A DNA stretch of 33,825 bases from Desulfopila aestuarii DSM 18488. Its GTDB lineage: Bacteria; Desulfobacterota; Desulfobulbia; Desulfobulbales; Desulfocapsaceae. Made by a program: the position numbers and the translations under genes. The stretch is taken from assembly GCA_945863875.1 (NCBI GenBank), contig CAMBBS010000045.1, forward strand, positions 1-33,825, in the 5' to 3' direction. The notes beneath the pieces are model-generated. The model did not search any database. It worked only from the letters and a program-made list of their open reading frames with translations, and was not told the DNA's origin. Positions 15,448-23,038 of the stretch are shown piece by piece (position 1 is the first letter of the stretch; each line of letters starts with the position of its first letter).

Positions 15448-16481
15448 GCCTTCCTGCCGGTTGCCCGCTGATAAATGAGTTCGCCGACAATACTTACCGC
15501 GATTTCTTCCGGGGTGTCTGCTTCGATAGCCATGCCGATCGGACAGTGAACCTGCTCAAATTGTGCCTCCTCGAAGCCCTTGTCCATCAGATGGGCATAG
15601 ATGGCGTTGCGCTTTTTGCGGCTGCCGATCATGCCGATATAGCCGGCCCTGGTGCGCAGGGCCTGATTGAGCACTTCCATGTCGTGCATATGTCCGCGGG
15701 TGACGATCACCAGATAGCTGTCCCCGTCCACATCATACCCTTTGAAGCAGTCGGTAAAAGAGGGGATCACCTTGATCTCATCCGCCAGGGGAAAGCGATC
15801 CCGGTTGGCGAACTCGATCCTATCGTCGATGACGATGACCCGGAAGCCGACCCGGGCCGCCGCTTCGGCAGTACAGGCGGCGACATGCCCGGCGCCAACG
15901 AGAAAGAGATTGCCGCCGACGGCGAAATAGGAGATCAGATATTCCCGGCCCATGTAATCAATAAGGGTGGCGGCCGAGGTGGAGGAACGGATCTGCCTGA
16001 CGGCGGCGAGCAAGCCATCCGACGCCTTTTCATGCAAGGTACGCCCCTGATGATCGATGACGAAGCGCCGGTTGTCGCTGTCGACGTCCAGCGAACTGAC
16101 CAGGGTAACCCTGCGTCCCGAAGTCATGGCCTCAAGCAGGGCACGGAAAACTTTTTTATTTTCCTCGTCGGCCGGAATAAATTCAAGAAACAGTTCCAGC
16201 TTGCCGCCGCAGATCATGTCGGTGACCGCAGCGTCGCTGTTGGAAAGATCAAAGACCCGGCGCAGGGAGTGGCCCTCGGAAAAGCAGTTTCGGGCTTCCT
16301 TCATGGCCTGGGCTTCGACCAGACCGCCGCCGATGGTTCCGGCGATACGACCGTCGCGATGAATGATCATTTTCGCACCGGCCAGGCGCGGGGTGGAACC
16401 CGACTGACTGGAGATGGTGACGAGGACGAGATCCTCTCCATCGCTTAAAAAGGAGCATAGTTGTTGTATAAGTTTTTTCAT
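15432..16481 (-). CDS. xdhC: XdhC/CoxI family molybdenum-enzyme maturation protein
   Basis: 349 residues. The N-terminal XdhC domain has LVTISSQSGSTPRLAGAKMI and GRIAGTIGGGLVEAQAMKEA (about 45-64). The C-terminal Rossmann domain has FLVGAGHVAACTAEAAARVG, then VTRGHMHDMEVLNQALR and GMIGSRKKRNAIY. XdhC proteins bind molybdenum cofactor, promote its sulfuration and insert it into xanthine-oxidase-family enzymes. The start overlaps the CoA-ligase stop by four bases (ATGA). With the MocA-like gene downstream and mop upstream in the same transcription unit, Mop is the obvious client. Confidence 0.9.
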   Translation of the reverse strand: MKKLIQQLCSFLSDGEDLVLVTISSQSGSTPRLAGAKMIIHRDGRIAGTIGGGLVEAQAMKEARNCFSEGHSLRRVFDLSNSDAAVTDMICGGKLELFLEFIPADEENKKVFRALLEAMTSGRRVTLVSSLDVDSDNRRFVIDHQGRTLHEKASDGLLAAVRQIRSSTSAATLIDYMGREYLISYFAVGGNLFLVGAGHVAACTAEAAARVGFRVIVIDDRIEFANRDRFPLADEIKVIPSFTDCFKGYDVDGDSYLVIVTRGHMHDMEVLNQALRTRAGYIGMIGSRKKRNAIYAHLMDKGFEEAQFEQVHCPIGMAIEADTPEEIAVSIVGELIYQRATGRKAWHLI

Positions 16482-17788
16482 GTTCTGATTTCCTGTCGCT
16501 TGATTTCGAGAATACGTTTACCTGGATGAATTGTCGGTGTTGGATCGATGGTGAGGACCAGCTCCAGTTTGAGTTTCGCCAGCAGCGTCGCCATCCTTTG
16601 TGAAACCTGACGAAGCAGGACATCCTCGTCGCCTGGAATGGCGACAAGGCGGAGGTGAAGTTTTTCGTGTCCCCTTTTCGCAGTCAGGACCGCCCGAAAA
16701 TCGAGCAGGCCGGGCAGCGGAAAAAGAAGTTCGTCCAAAGTCTGCAGGGCGAGCTGTTGGCCATTGCCAAGGGTGTGGACCTGGCCAATCCGGCCAAAGA
16801 CCCGGTCAAGCCGACGAATATGGCTGCCGCAGGGGCAGGGATCGGGCAACAACCGGCCACGATCACCGGTACGATAGCGGATAAGCGGCATGCCGGTACG
16901 GGTGATGGTGGTAACGACGATTTCTCCCCACTGACCAATGGCGAGAGGATTGGTGGTTTTTGGATCGATGATTTCAAACAAGAGGTCTGCCTCCCGCACA
17001 TGCAGCCCACAATGGGCGCCGCAGTCGACCCCGCCACCGAGACCTGTTTCCACCGTGCCGTAATGGCTGAAGACCTCACAGGTCAGCAGCTCGGCCAGAT
17101 GGCTGCCGAGACTCTCTGGGATGTAATCCGAACAGAGCAGTACTGAGCGAATGTGACCGAGCTGGAGTTTCAGGCTTGCCGCAATCCGAGCAATGGCCAG
17201 AAGCTGGACCGGAAAACCGACCAGCACGTCGGGCTGCAGTTTATGCAAGGTGCGCGCGGCCAGAGTGGGATCGTTAACCAGACCGAGGATGGCAGCTGAC
17301 ACCTTCATCCGTTGCAGAGCCTGGGCCAGCATATGGCCAGTGGAATCGGGGGTGGCGCCCGGCAGCAGAATCGCTACCGTCTGTCCGGGGTCGACCAGGG
17401 ACAGCATGCCATGGTGGAAAAAATCCAGGGTCCGTTGCAGATCCGCATCGGTAAAATGGAGCCTTTTCGGATGACCGGTGGTCCCGGAGCTCTGTAAGGT
17501 GATGATCCGGGCCACCGCATCCTGGCTGACACAAACCATCTGTGATCCGTGCGAGCGCAGGTCGTCTTCGCCGGTCAGAGGCAGCTCTGTCAGGTTTTCC
17601 ATTCCTTTGATCGTGGTGACTCCGGCATCGGTAAAAGTACGTCGATAAAAAACGGACCGCTCCCGACAGAAATCAACAAGGCTGCACAACCGTTCGGCCT
17701 GGTAGCTTTCGATCTCGGAACGTGACAGGGGTGAGGAGGACCGGCCGATACTTTTGCTGATCATCGCTTCCAGGGAGGTGATATTCAT
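16478..17788 (-). CDS. AMP-dependent (PaaK-like) CoA ligase of the DVU_1553 type
   Basis: 436 residues from ATG 17788, an adenylate-forming enzyme. The phosphate-binding loop is LQSSGTTGHPKR. HYGTVETGLGG is the A5-type motif, IRYRTGDRGRL the hinge aspartate and arginine motif, and PGKRILEIKRQEIRT carries the C-terminal lysine. The family activates a carboxylate as acyl-AMP and then as a thioester; the closest shape is phenylacetate-CoA ligase. The longer frame upstream to 18067 is shadow sequence of the radical SAM gene. AGGTGGGACAACA supplies the ribosome-binding site, and ATGA couples it to that gene. The acid substrate is unknown. Confidence 0.85.
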   Translation of the reverse strand: MNITSLEAMISKSIGRSSSPLSRSEIESYQAERLCSLVDFCRERSVFYRRTFTDAGVTTIKGMENLTELPLTGEDDLRSHGSQMVCVSQDAVARIITLQSSGTTGHPKRLHFTDADLQRTLDFFHHGMLSLVDPGQTVAILLPGATPDSTGHMLAQALQRMKVSAAILGLVNDPTLAARTLHKLQPDVLVGFPVQLLAIARIAASLKLQLGHIRSVLLCSDYIPESLGSHLAELLTCEVFSHYGTVETGLGGGVDCGAHCGLHVREADLLFEIIDPKTTNPLAIGQWGEIVVTTITRTGMPLIRYRTGDRGRLLPDPCPCGSHIRRLDRVFGRIGQVHTLGNGQQLALQTLDELLFPLPGLLDFRAVLTAKRGHEKLHLRLVAIPGDEDVLLRQVSQRMATLLAKLKLELVLTIDPTPTIHPGKRILEIKRQEIRT

Positions 17789-19197
17789 TGTTGTCCCACC
17801 TGGCGATAGAGAGTTTTGCCCAGCGTGGAGCTCAGGTTGTAGGCGCAAAACGGGATAATGTCGCCCTCCGGGGAAACCACATGAATACAACAGCCCCGCA
17901 ACCGTTCCAGGTCCAGGGTCCACACATCCTGAAAAGCCATGGCCGAGATCGACAAGGTGTGGGTTCGTGCTCGGGCCAGAAAACGATCGAGATCGTCGTC
18001 TACCTTGGCTTGTTTCCCCGCCCGGCTTGATGTTTCGGCTGCAATGGCCATAACAGGAAGCGACCACTGCCTAGCGGTGAAGGCCACACTCTTTTCCCTG
18101 CCTTCCAGCGCTGAGGGAATCACCGTCTGGGGCTCACCGCCCGAACAGCAGGCGGTCTTGGCATGGCCAAGGGGAAGAAGACTATTGTTTTCCTGGATGA
18201 GAAAATTGCCATGGAACGAACAAAGGGCGTGTTCGCAGGCCGGGGGGGAAAAGTTTTCGGCGGTGAGAGTGCCTTCGCTCTGTTCTTCAAGTAACTGCAG
18301 GACTTCGGGCAAGGTCAGCCGGTCCTCGTCGGCCGGGTCTTTTTGCATACGGCCAAAATAGCTGACCGGCTGAAAATGGACGCCGCGCACCGTGGGGGCA
18401 AAGCGGATGGCATAGTCGATGATTGCCCCGACCTCATGGGTGTTGACACCGGGGACCAGGGTCGGAACCAGGACCACGGCCAGTCCGGCGGCTTGACAGT
18501 GCAGCAAGGCCTGTTCTTTTATTGCGGTCAGGTCGCGTCCCCGCAGGGTTGTATGGGTGGCGCCGCAGAGGCCGTCGAATTGGAGAAAGACCGAGCTCAA
18601 ACCGGCTTTTTTAAGGGATATTGCATAGTTCGGATCTTCGGCCAGGCACAGGCCGTTGGTATTCAGCTGGAGAAAGGGAAAGCCCTTGTCCCGGCCCAAG
18701 GCAATGATCGCGGGCAGATCGGTCCGCATCGTCGGTTCGCCGCCGGACAGTTGAATATTACAGGGACCGGAGGCGGCCATGATCCGGTCATAGAGAAAAC
18801 CGATCCTGGTCAGCGAGGGCTCGTCCATTTTATTTTCCGTGCTGCCGGCATCGGCAAAGCAGACCGGACAGTGCAGATTGCAGCGGCTGGTGATTTCAAT
18901 GAGAGCGGTGCAGGTATGCTGGCCGTGCTCCGGACAGAGACCGCAGTCAAAGGGGCAGCCTTTATCAACCGCAGTGAAACTGAGCTGTGGGGTGGAGGGT
19001 TTTTTCGGTCGCAGCCAGGTAGAAAACTCCACCGGCCCCCGCCAGATCACCGTACGAAAGTTGCCGTGTTCCGGGCAGTGTTTGACCAGATAGACCGTAT
19101 CACCCTGTTGTTCGCGAACGGCGGGAATTCGTCGGAGACACACCGGGCAGAGACTTGCGGTCGATGACAGCTGTTTTATCTGCTGATCAGTATGCAC
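17785..19197 (-). CDS. Radical SAM protein (TrsS-like; related to the MJ0619/Tes group)
   Basis: 470 residues from GTG 19197. The radical SAM cluster motif is CNLHCPVC (residues 106-113, CX3CX2C). It is preceded by CPFDCGLCPEHGQHTC (81-96), an arrangement also seen in archaeal MJ0619 and tetraether lipid synthases. A zinc-like CPVC sits at 17-20. LSGGEPTMR is the SAM-binding GGE motif. C-terminal cysteines (CEHALCSFHG, ACCSGG, GCCIHVV, FCAYNL) could carry more clusters. Some relatives are named (seleno)protein TrsS; here these positions are plain Cys and the frame has no internal UGA. The start is uncertain: a TTG at 19242 gives a longer frame, but GTG 19197 follows GAGAAGAAG. No reaction is established. 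Confidence 0.8.
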   Translation of the reverse strand: MHTDQQIKQLSSTASLCPVCLRRIPAVREQQGDTVYLVKHCPEHGNFRTVIWRGPVEFSTWLRPKKPSTPQLSFTAVDKGCPFDCGLCPEHGQHTCTALIEITSRCNLHCPVCFADAGSTENKMDEPSLTRIGFLYDRIMAASGPCNIQLSGGEPTMRTDLPAIIALGRDKGFPFLQLNTNGLCLAEDPNYAISLKKAGLSSVFLQFDGLCGATHTTLRGRDLTAIKEQALLHCQAAGLAVVLVPTLVPGVNTHEVGAIIDYAIRFAPTVRGVHFQPVSYFGRMQKDPADEDRLTLPEVLQLLEEQSEGTLTAENFSPPACEHALCSFHGNFLIQENNSLLPLGHAKTACCSGGEPQTVIPSALEGREKSVAFTARQWSLPVMAIAAETSSRAGKQAKVDDDLDRFLARARTHTLSISAMAFQDVWTLDLERLRGCCIHVVSPEGDIIPFCAYNLSSTLGKTLYRQVGQQ

Positions 19198-19642
19198 CGG
19201 CTTCTTCTCGTGGCAGGCTGGGGTCGATGTTACTTTCGGCAAGCAGCTGGAGGATCATCTCCCGGGCGCGGACCATCATGTCGCCGCAGACTTCGGGCTT
19301 TCTGCCGCCATGAAAAGCGATGATATCGTCGCAGCGGATACCGCCCCAGGTATCGGCGTTGTCCTTGTACCAGTCCATAAACCTGGACAGCAGCAGGGGA
19401 TAGCAGTCCAGAACCGTTTCTTCAGCACTGCCTTTAGCGGTGTACAGGGCGATGATGCAGGCGCCGCCGGCTGCGACCCCGCAAAGCTCGCCAATGGCCA
19501 TTCCTTCGCAGAGTCCGGCCATGGCCCGCACCAGGGCAACGTTTTCCACACCCATATCGGCAAGGGTCAGCTGCATCATTATCTGGCTGCAGCAGAAACC
19601 CTGACCATTCAGCTGCATGACACGCAAAGAAGTATCATCCAT
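19187..19642 (-). CDS. C-GCAxxG-C-C family protein (DVU_1555 type)
   Basis: 151 residues from ATG 19642. Members share spaced cysteines around a C-GCAxxG-like core. Here these are GFCCSQ (about 16-21), GLCEGMAIGELCGVAAGGAC (about 55-74), a DCYPLLL cysteine and GIRCDDI plus EVCGDM. Such proteins are thought to bind a metal cluster and often sit beside redox or radical SAM genes; no activity is established. GGAGCC provides the ribosome-binding site. The start overlaps the methyltransferase stop by 8 bp and its end overlaps the radical SAM start by 11 bp. The upstream in-frame codons to 19681 belong to the methyltransferase gene. Confidence 0.82.
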   Translation of the reverse strand: MDDTSLRVMQLNGQGFCCSQIMMQLTLADMGVENVALVRAMAGLCEGMAIGELCGVAAGGACIIALYTAKGSAEETVLDCYPLLLSRFMDWYKDNADTWGGIRCDDIIAFHGGRKPEVCGDMMVRAREMILQLLAESNIDPSLPREEAGAY

Positions 19643-20366
19643 AATAGGCTCCTTTTTCGGCAATGATTGCATAGTAACCAAGGGGAGCGGCGGCCAGGGT
19701 GCAGCAGGTTTGCCGTGCGGCCTCCGTGCCCATGAACAGCTGCCAGAATTTTTCCAGGCTGCCGTAGCTGAAGATGATCTGTCCGGCTAGCTGCTTCAGC
19801 AGCTCGCTGCGGTCCTGGAGCAGGGAGAGGGTGAAACCGGCCGTAGACAACCCTTTTTCTATTGTGGTCAGGGGCCGGGCATGGGTGATGCAGCTCTTCA
19901 GATCGGACAGCTCCGGCTTGGGACCTGCCGGTTTGCGATAGATATCGCTGAGGAAGAGCACTCCGCCCGGCTTGAGAACGCGATACATCTCCCGCAGGCT
20001 CTGTTCAATATCTCCGGTCAGGGAAAGGACACATTCGGCAATGACCGTCTCAAAGCTCTGCGATCGACAGGGAATCGCCGCGGCCACTCCTTGAATAAAA
20101 GTTGCGGCCGGTGCCTGGTGGACCGCTTGGGCCAGGAGAATCGCCGATGGATCAAGACCGGTTGGCCGCAGGCCGAAGTCGGTGACCAGCAGGGCTGCGG
20201 TATGACCGGCGCCGCAACCCACATCGAGGATGGTGGAGTCGGAACTTGGCCTGCGGCGGGCAAGCAGTTCGCTGGTCAGTGCAAGACCGCCGGGACGCAG
20301 GGTGCCGCCGGTAACCTGAGAGAATTCCTCCTGTTCGTAGAGCGTAATTGTGGTCTTACTTGTCAT
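19635..20366 (-). CDS. Class I SAM-dependent methyltransferase (DVU_1556 type)
   Basis: 243 residues. SAM-binding motif I is ILDVGCGAGHTAALL (about 46-60) and the motif II acidic residue is in PTGLDPSAILLAQ. YRVLKPGGVLFLSDIYR is the typical later motif of small-molecule methyltransferases. The N-terminus EEFSQVTGGTLRPGGLALT is shared with UbiE-like and arsenite-methyltransferase-like members. It starts one base after the stop of the small CxxC gene. Its methyl acceptor is unknown; its place between the small CxxC gene and the C-GCAxxG gene implies a product-tailoring step in the cluster's pathway. Confidence 0.85.
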   Translation of the reverse strand: MTSKTTITLYEQEEFSQVTGGTLRPGGLALTSELLARRRPSSDSTILDVGCGAGHTAALLVTDFGLRPTGLDPSAILLAQAVHQAPAATFIQGVAAAIPCRSQSFETVIAECVLSLTGDIEQSLREMYRVLKPGGVLFLSDIYRKPAGPKPELSDLKSCITHARPLTTIEKGLSTAGFTLSLLQDRSELLKQLAGQIIFSYGSLEKFWQLFMGTEAARQTCCTLAAAPLGYYAIIAEKGAYYG

Positions 20367-20367
20367 C

Positions 20368-20577
20368 TTACTTATCTTCCAGGAGCTGTTCCACTTCCAG
20401 CATCTTGCCCATGGCCAGAGTTTCCGGAACCAGGACCATGCCGCACTGCGGGCAGGTCATGAGTTCGACATTGAATACCGAGTTCAGATAACTGACATTG
20501 ACCTTGGTCGGCTGCAGGGGCTGCCTGCAGCCGGCGCACTGCCAGGAAGTATCTTCGATAAAGGAAAAATTGCTCAT
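20368..20577 (-). CDS. Small two-CxxC protein (DVU_1557-type redox or zinc-ribbon protein)
   Basis: 69 residues with CAGC (about 14-17) and CPQC (about 42-45), each on a hairpin-like turn, as in rubredoxin or zinc ribbons. The middle (KVNVSYLNSVFNVELMT) is beta-rich. A C-terminal acidic helix (ETLAMGKMLEVEQLLEDK) follows. Whether it carries iron and transfers electrons or binds zinc structurally cannot be told from sequence. The ATG overlaps the stop of the large oxidoreductase gene by four bases. Confidence 0.8.
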   Translation of the reverse strand: MSNFSFIEDTSWQCAGCRQPLQPTKVNVSYLNSVFNVELMTCPQCGMVLVPETLAMGKMLEVEQLLEDK

Positions 20578-22892
20578 GAAAGTTCCTCCGGCAGCTGCAT
20601 GCGATGGCTGTAGGCATTGTGAATCACATTGCCCTGGGCTGCAGGTTCATATTCCACCCAATAGGTTACCCGTACCGGTTTGTAACTCGCCAGGTGATGA
20701 TTGTTGTGCGGATTAATCAAGTGCTTGCCGGTTTGTTTCGCATGAAAAATGACCTTGCGGATGTCATCGTCGAGGATATGGCGGCTGTCCAGTAATTCAG
20801 CCACCTCCCGGCTGATGATGAGCTGGATCCTTGCATGATCGGGACCGGGACCGGCGGCCTCCCCCCAGAGCTCAGCCAGCATTTCTTCTTTCAGGCGGGC
20901 CCGGTTTTCATGACGCCCGGAAAAGCCGGGATTGTTTCGCAGCAGAGGATCGCCGTCTTTTTGTCCGGGGAAAATATAGTCAAGCAAATGGGCAACCGGT
21001 GAGCCGGATGCGGCGAGGTTGTCGCGGCACATGGCGCAGTAGGCAAGACCGGCATGTTCGCTGCGTTCCGCCTTAACCCGGGCTGCCTTTTTGCCGAGGG
21101 GCGGATTGGCGACCTGCATCAAACCGCCGTAGCCGCAGCAGTCGGTCAATTCGCCGTTATAGTCGTGCTCGACAATATCCAGTCCGAGTCTGGTGCAGAT
21201 ATTACGGACACAGCTGCGCATGACCTGCTGGTGCCGGGCCGTGCAGGGATCGTGGATGGTCAGCGGTTGTTCCGGCTTGCGGGCAGCGGCTCTGTCTGTC
21301 GGCAGCTGCAGGCCGTCCAGCACCTCCCAAAGGGAAATCGTTTCTATCTCGCCGGCAAATTCCTTGAATAGAGCCAGACAACTCGAACAGGCGGTGATCA
21401 CCGTTGGTTTGCCCAGCTTTTCATGCTCTATCTTGAAATTTGCCATAGTCTTGGCAAACAGTCCATCCTGTCCGGCCCAGTGGGCGGGAATACCGCAGCA
21501 GCTGAGCAGCAGGCCAACCCCGTCCGGAAGCTGCTGGCGGAGAAAAGCGTAAGTGTTTTTCACCGTCTCCGGCGCCGATCCGGCCAACTGACAACCGGGA
21601 TAGAAGAGATAGCGGCTGGTCGAGCTACCCGGCTGATGGCGGCTGAGAGTACAGAAATCGCTGAGACTGAACTGCATATCCTCCAAGGCAAATTCATGGG
21701 CCGAGGGCGGCATGTGCTTATCCCGCACCATCTCCTGTCGACTGGTGCGACAGATATCAGCCACCGGAAAGTCATGGGGGCAGATCATCGTGCACTGGGT
21801 ACAGAGGCTGCAGGAATTGATCATTTTGTTGGCCGACCTGGTACCCTGGACGATGGCTTGATTATTATAGATCTTACGCAGCAGTGTTTTCGGATATTCC
21901 TTGAATTCACGGAGATAAACGCACTGCTTGACACATTCCAGACACTCGCAATGGATGCAGCGCCCAGCCTCCCGGCGGGCTTCATCATCGGAATAGCCGG
22001 CGTCCGGATCGGCTGGAACAATCTCGGCGACAGGGGCAATACCGGAGGTTACGGTGTGCATCCGGGTAGTCCGAACTCCTTCCATCTCCCGCTGGGCGGT
22101 AAGCGAGACCTTGTCCAGATAACGCTCAATGGAAAGAGCGGCTCGACGGCCGTCTTCCACTTGCTTTATTACCGAAAAAGCAGCAGTGTCGGGGAAAGCT
22201 CCGCCGCCGGCAAAGCAGCCTTCGGGGCCAAGGGCCAGGGTGTGCGGGTCGGGGCGTCCGGCAGCGGTGGGTAATCGGCCCGGTTCGATTTCGTCCAGAT
22301 CGACGTAGACGGCGTCATAGTCCGATGCCAGGGAAACAATAAATTGTGTGGGCAGCGCTGTAGCGGTTTGCAAAATGACACCGTAGTCCGCAAGGATGGT
22401 CTCCGCCTGGAGCAGGGCCTTTTTCGGCAGAAGTTTTTCATCAAAATCAAGCAGGGTTCCGCCGATGCATGCTTTTCCGGTCATGAGTGTGGTATTGCGC
22501 CCCTTACGGGCGAGATCAAGAGCCGCGGTCATGCCGGAAAGACCACCGCCGACGATCACGACCCGGCCTTTTTTAGCCGGGAATCTTGGCAGTTTAAGCA
22601 CCGTCTGGCTATTGACGACACAATAACGCTCAAGTCTGCCGGTACTGAGCGGGTCACCGATTTCCCCTCGTTTGCAGAAGGAGTAACAGGGCTGGTCGCA
22701 CACCCGTCCGACAATGTCCGGAAAAGGCATGGCCCGGTCCAGAAGCCGTCGGGCTCCGCGTATATCCCCTTTGGCAAGGGCCGCCATAAAGGCCCGGACA
22801 TCGACATGAATGGGACAGGCAGCCGTGCAGAAAGGTTGCTCTTCCTGGATACAGCGGGCCTCGATTTCTTTCAGTTGCGATTGATCCATCAT
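20574..22892 (-). CDS. Pyridine nucleotide-disulfide oxidoreductase / dicluster-binding protein with CCG domains
   Basis: 772 residues from ATG 22892 (GGA five bases upstream; a second ATG follows at once). Domain order: an N-terminal GltD-like Fe-S region (C-IQEEQPFCTAACPIHV, then CDQPCYSFCKRG); an FAD/NAD fold with VVIVGGGLSGMTAALDLA; two [4Fe-4S] sites (CIHCECLECVKQC and CSLCTQCTMICPHDFP); two HdrD/GlpC-type CCG domains (FYPGCQLAG with SCCGIPAHW, then DCCGYGGL with YCAMCRDNL); and a tail of about 120 residues. This is a flavin-to-heterodisulfide-type electron relay. It may connect NAD(P)H to the cluster's redox chemistry or to Mop. It follows mop after a 147-bp gap that holds a strong hairpin. 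Confidence 0.85.
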   Translation of the reverse strand: MMDQSQLKEIEARCIQEEQPFCTAACPIHVDVRAFMAALAKGDIRGARRLLDRAMPFPDIVGRVCDQPCYSFCKRGEIGDPLSTGRLERYCVVNSQTVLKLPRFPAKKGRVVIVGGGLSGMTAALDLARKGRNTTLMTGKACIGGTLLDFDEKLLPKKALLQAETILADYGVILQTATALPTQFIVSLASDYDAVYVDLDEIEPGRLPTAAGRPDPHTLALGPEGCFAGGGAFPDTAAFSVIKQVEDGRRAALSIERYLDKVSLTAQREMEGVRTTRMHTVTSGIAPVAEIVPADPDAGYSDDEARREAGRCIHCECLECVKQCVYLREFKEYPKTLLRKIYNNQAIVQGTRSANKMINSCSLCTQCTMICPHDFPVADICRTSRQEMVRDKHMPPSAHEFALEDMQFSLSDFCTLSRHQPGSSTSRYLFYPGCQLAGSAPETVKNTYAFLRQQLPDGVGLLLSCCGIPAHWAGQDGLFAKTMANFKIEHEKLGKPTVITACSSCLALFKEFAGEIETISLWEVLDGLQLPTDRAAARKPEQPLTIHDPCTARHQQVMRSCVRNICTRLGLDIVEHDYNGELTDCCGYGGLMQVANPPLGKKAARVKAERSEHAGLAYCAMCRDNLAASGSPVAHLLDYIFPGQKDGDPLLRNNPGFSGRHENRARLKEEMLAELWGEAAGPGPDHARIQLIISREVAELLDSRHILDDDIRKVIFHAKQTGKHLINPHNNHHLASYKPVRVTYWVEYEPAAQGNVIHNAYSHRMQLPEELS

Positions 22893-22972
22893 TACAATCC
22901 GGTTGAAGGGCAAAAGAGCATTCTCGGACAGGCTCCTGGGAGCCACAGCGATAAAAGGTTAAAGGGAGCTAA

Positions 22973-23009
22973 CACCACAGGGACGATACGGCGCATCGTC
23001 CCTGTGGTG
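22973..23009. terminator. Strong hairpin between mop and the dicluster gene
   Basis: CACCACAGGGACGAT (22973-22987) pairs perfectly with ATCGTCCCTGTGGTG (22995-23009), a 15-bp stem with a 7-base loop. No T-run follows on the minus strand. It may block 3' exonucleases and set a higher mRNA level for mop than for the genes after it, rather than end transcription fully. Confidence 0.6.
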
Positions 23010-23038
23010 GTCAGAAGGAGACCTGCATAAAGCCGATC

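Noticed and set aside
15441-16448. 335-codon plus-strand open frame
   Set aside because: It lies wholly opposite xdhC, a recognised gene; long antisense frames are common in GC-rich coding DNA. The same applies to the plus-strand frames opposite mop (23135-24304) and the dicluster gene (21423-22274).
17789-18067. N-terminal extension of the CoA ligase frame
   Set aside because: It overlaps the radical SAM gene on the same strand in another frame, lacks protein-like composition, and ATG 17788 has a good ribosome-binding site and an ATGA overlap.
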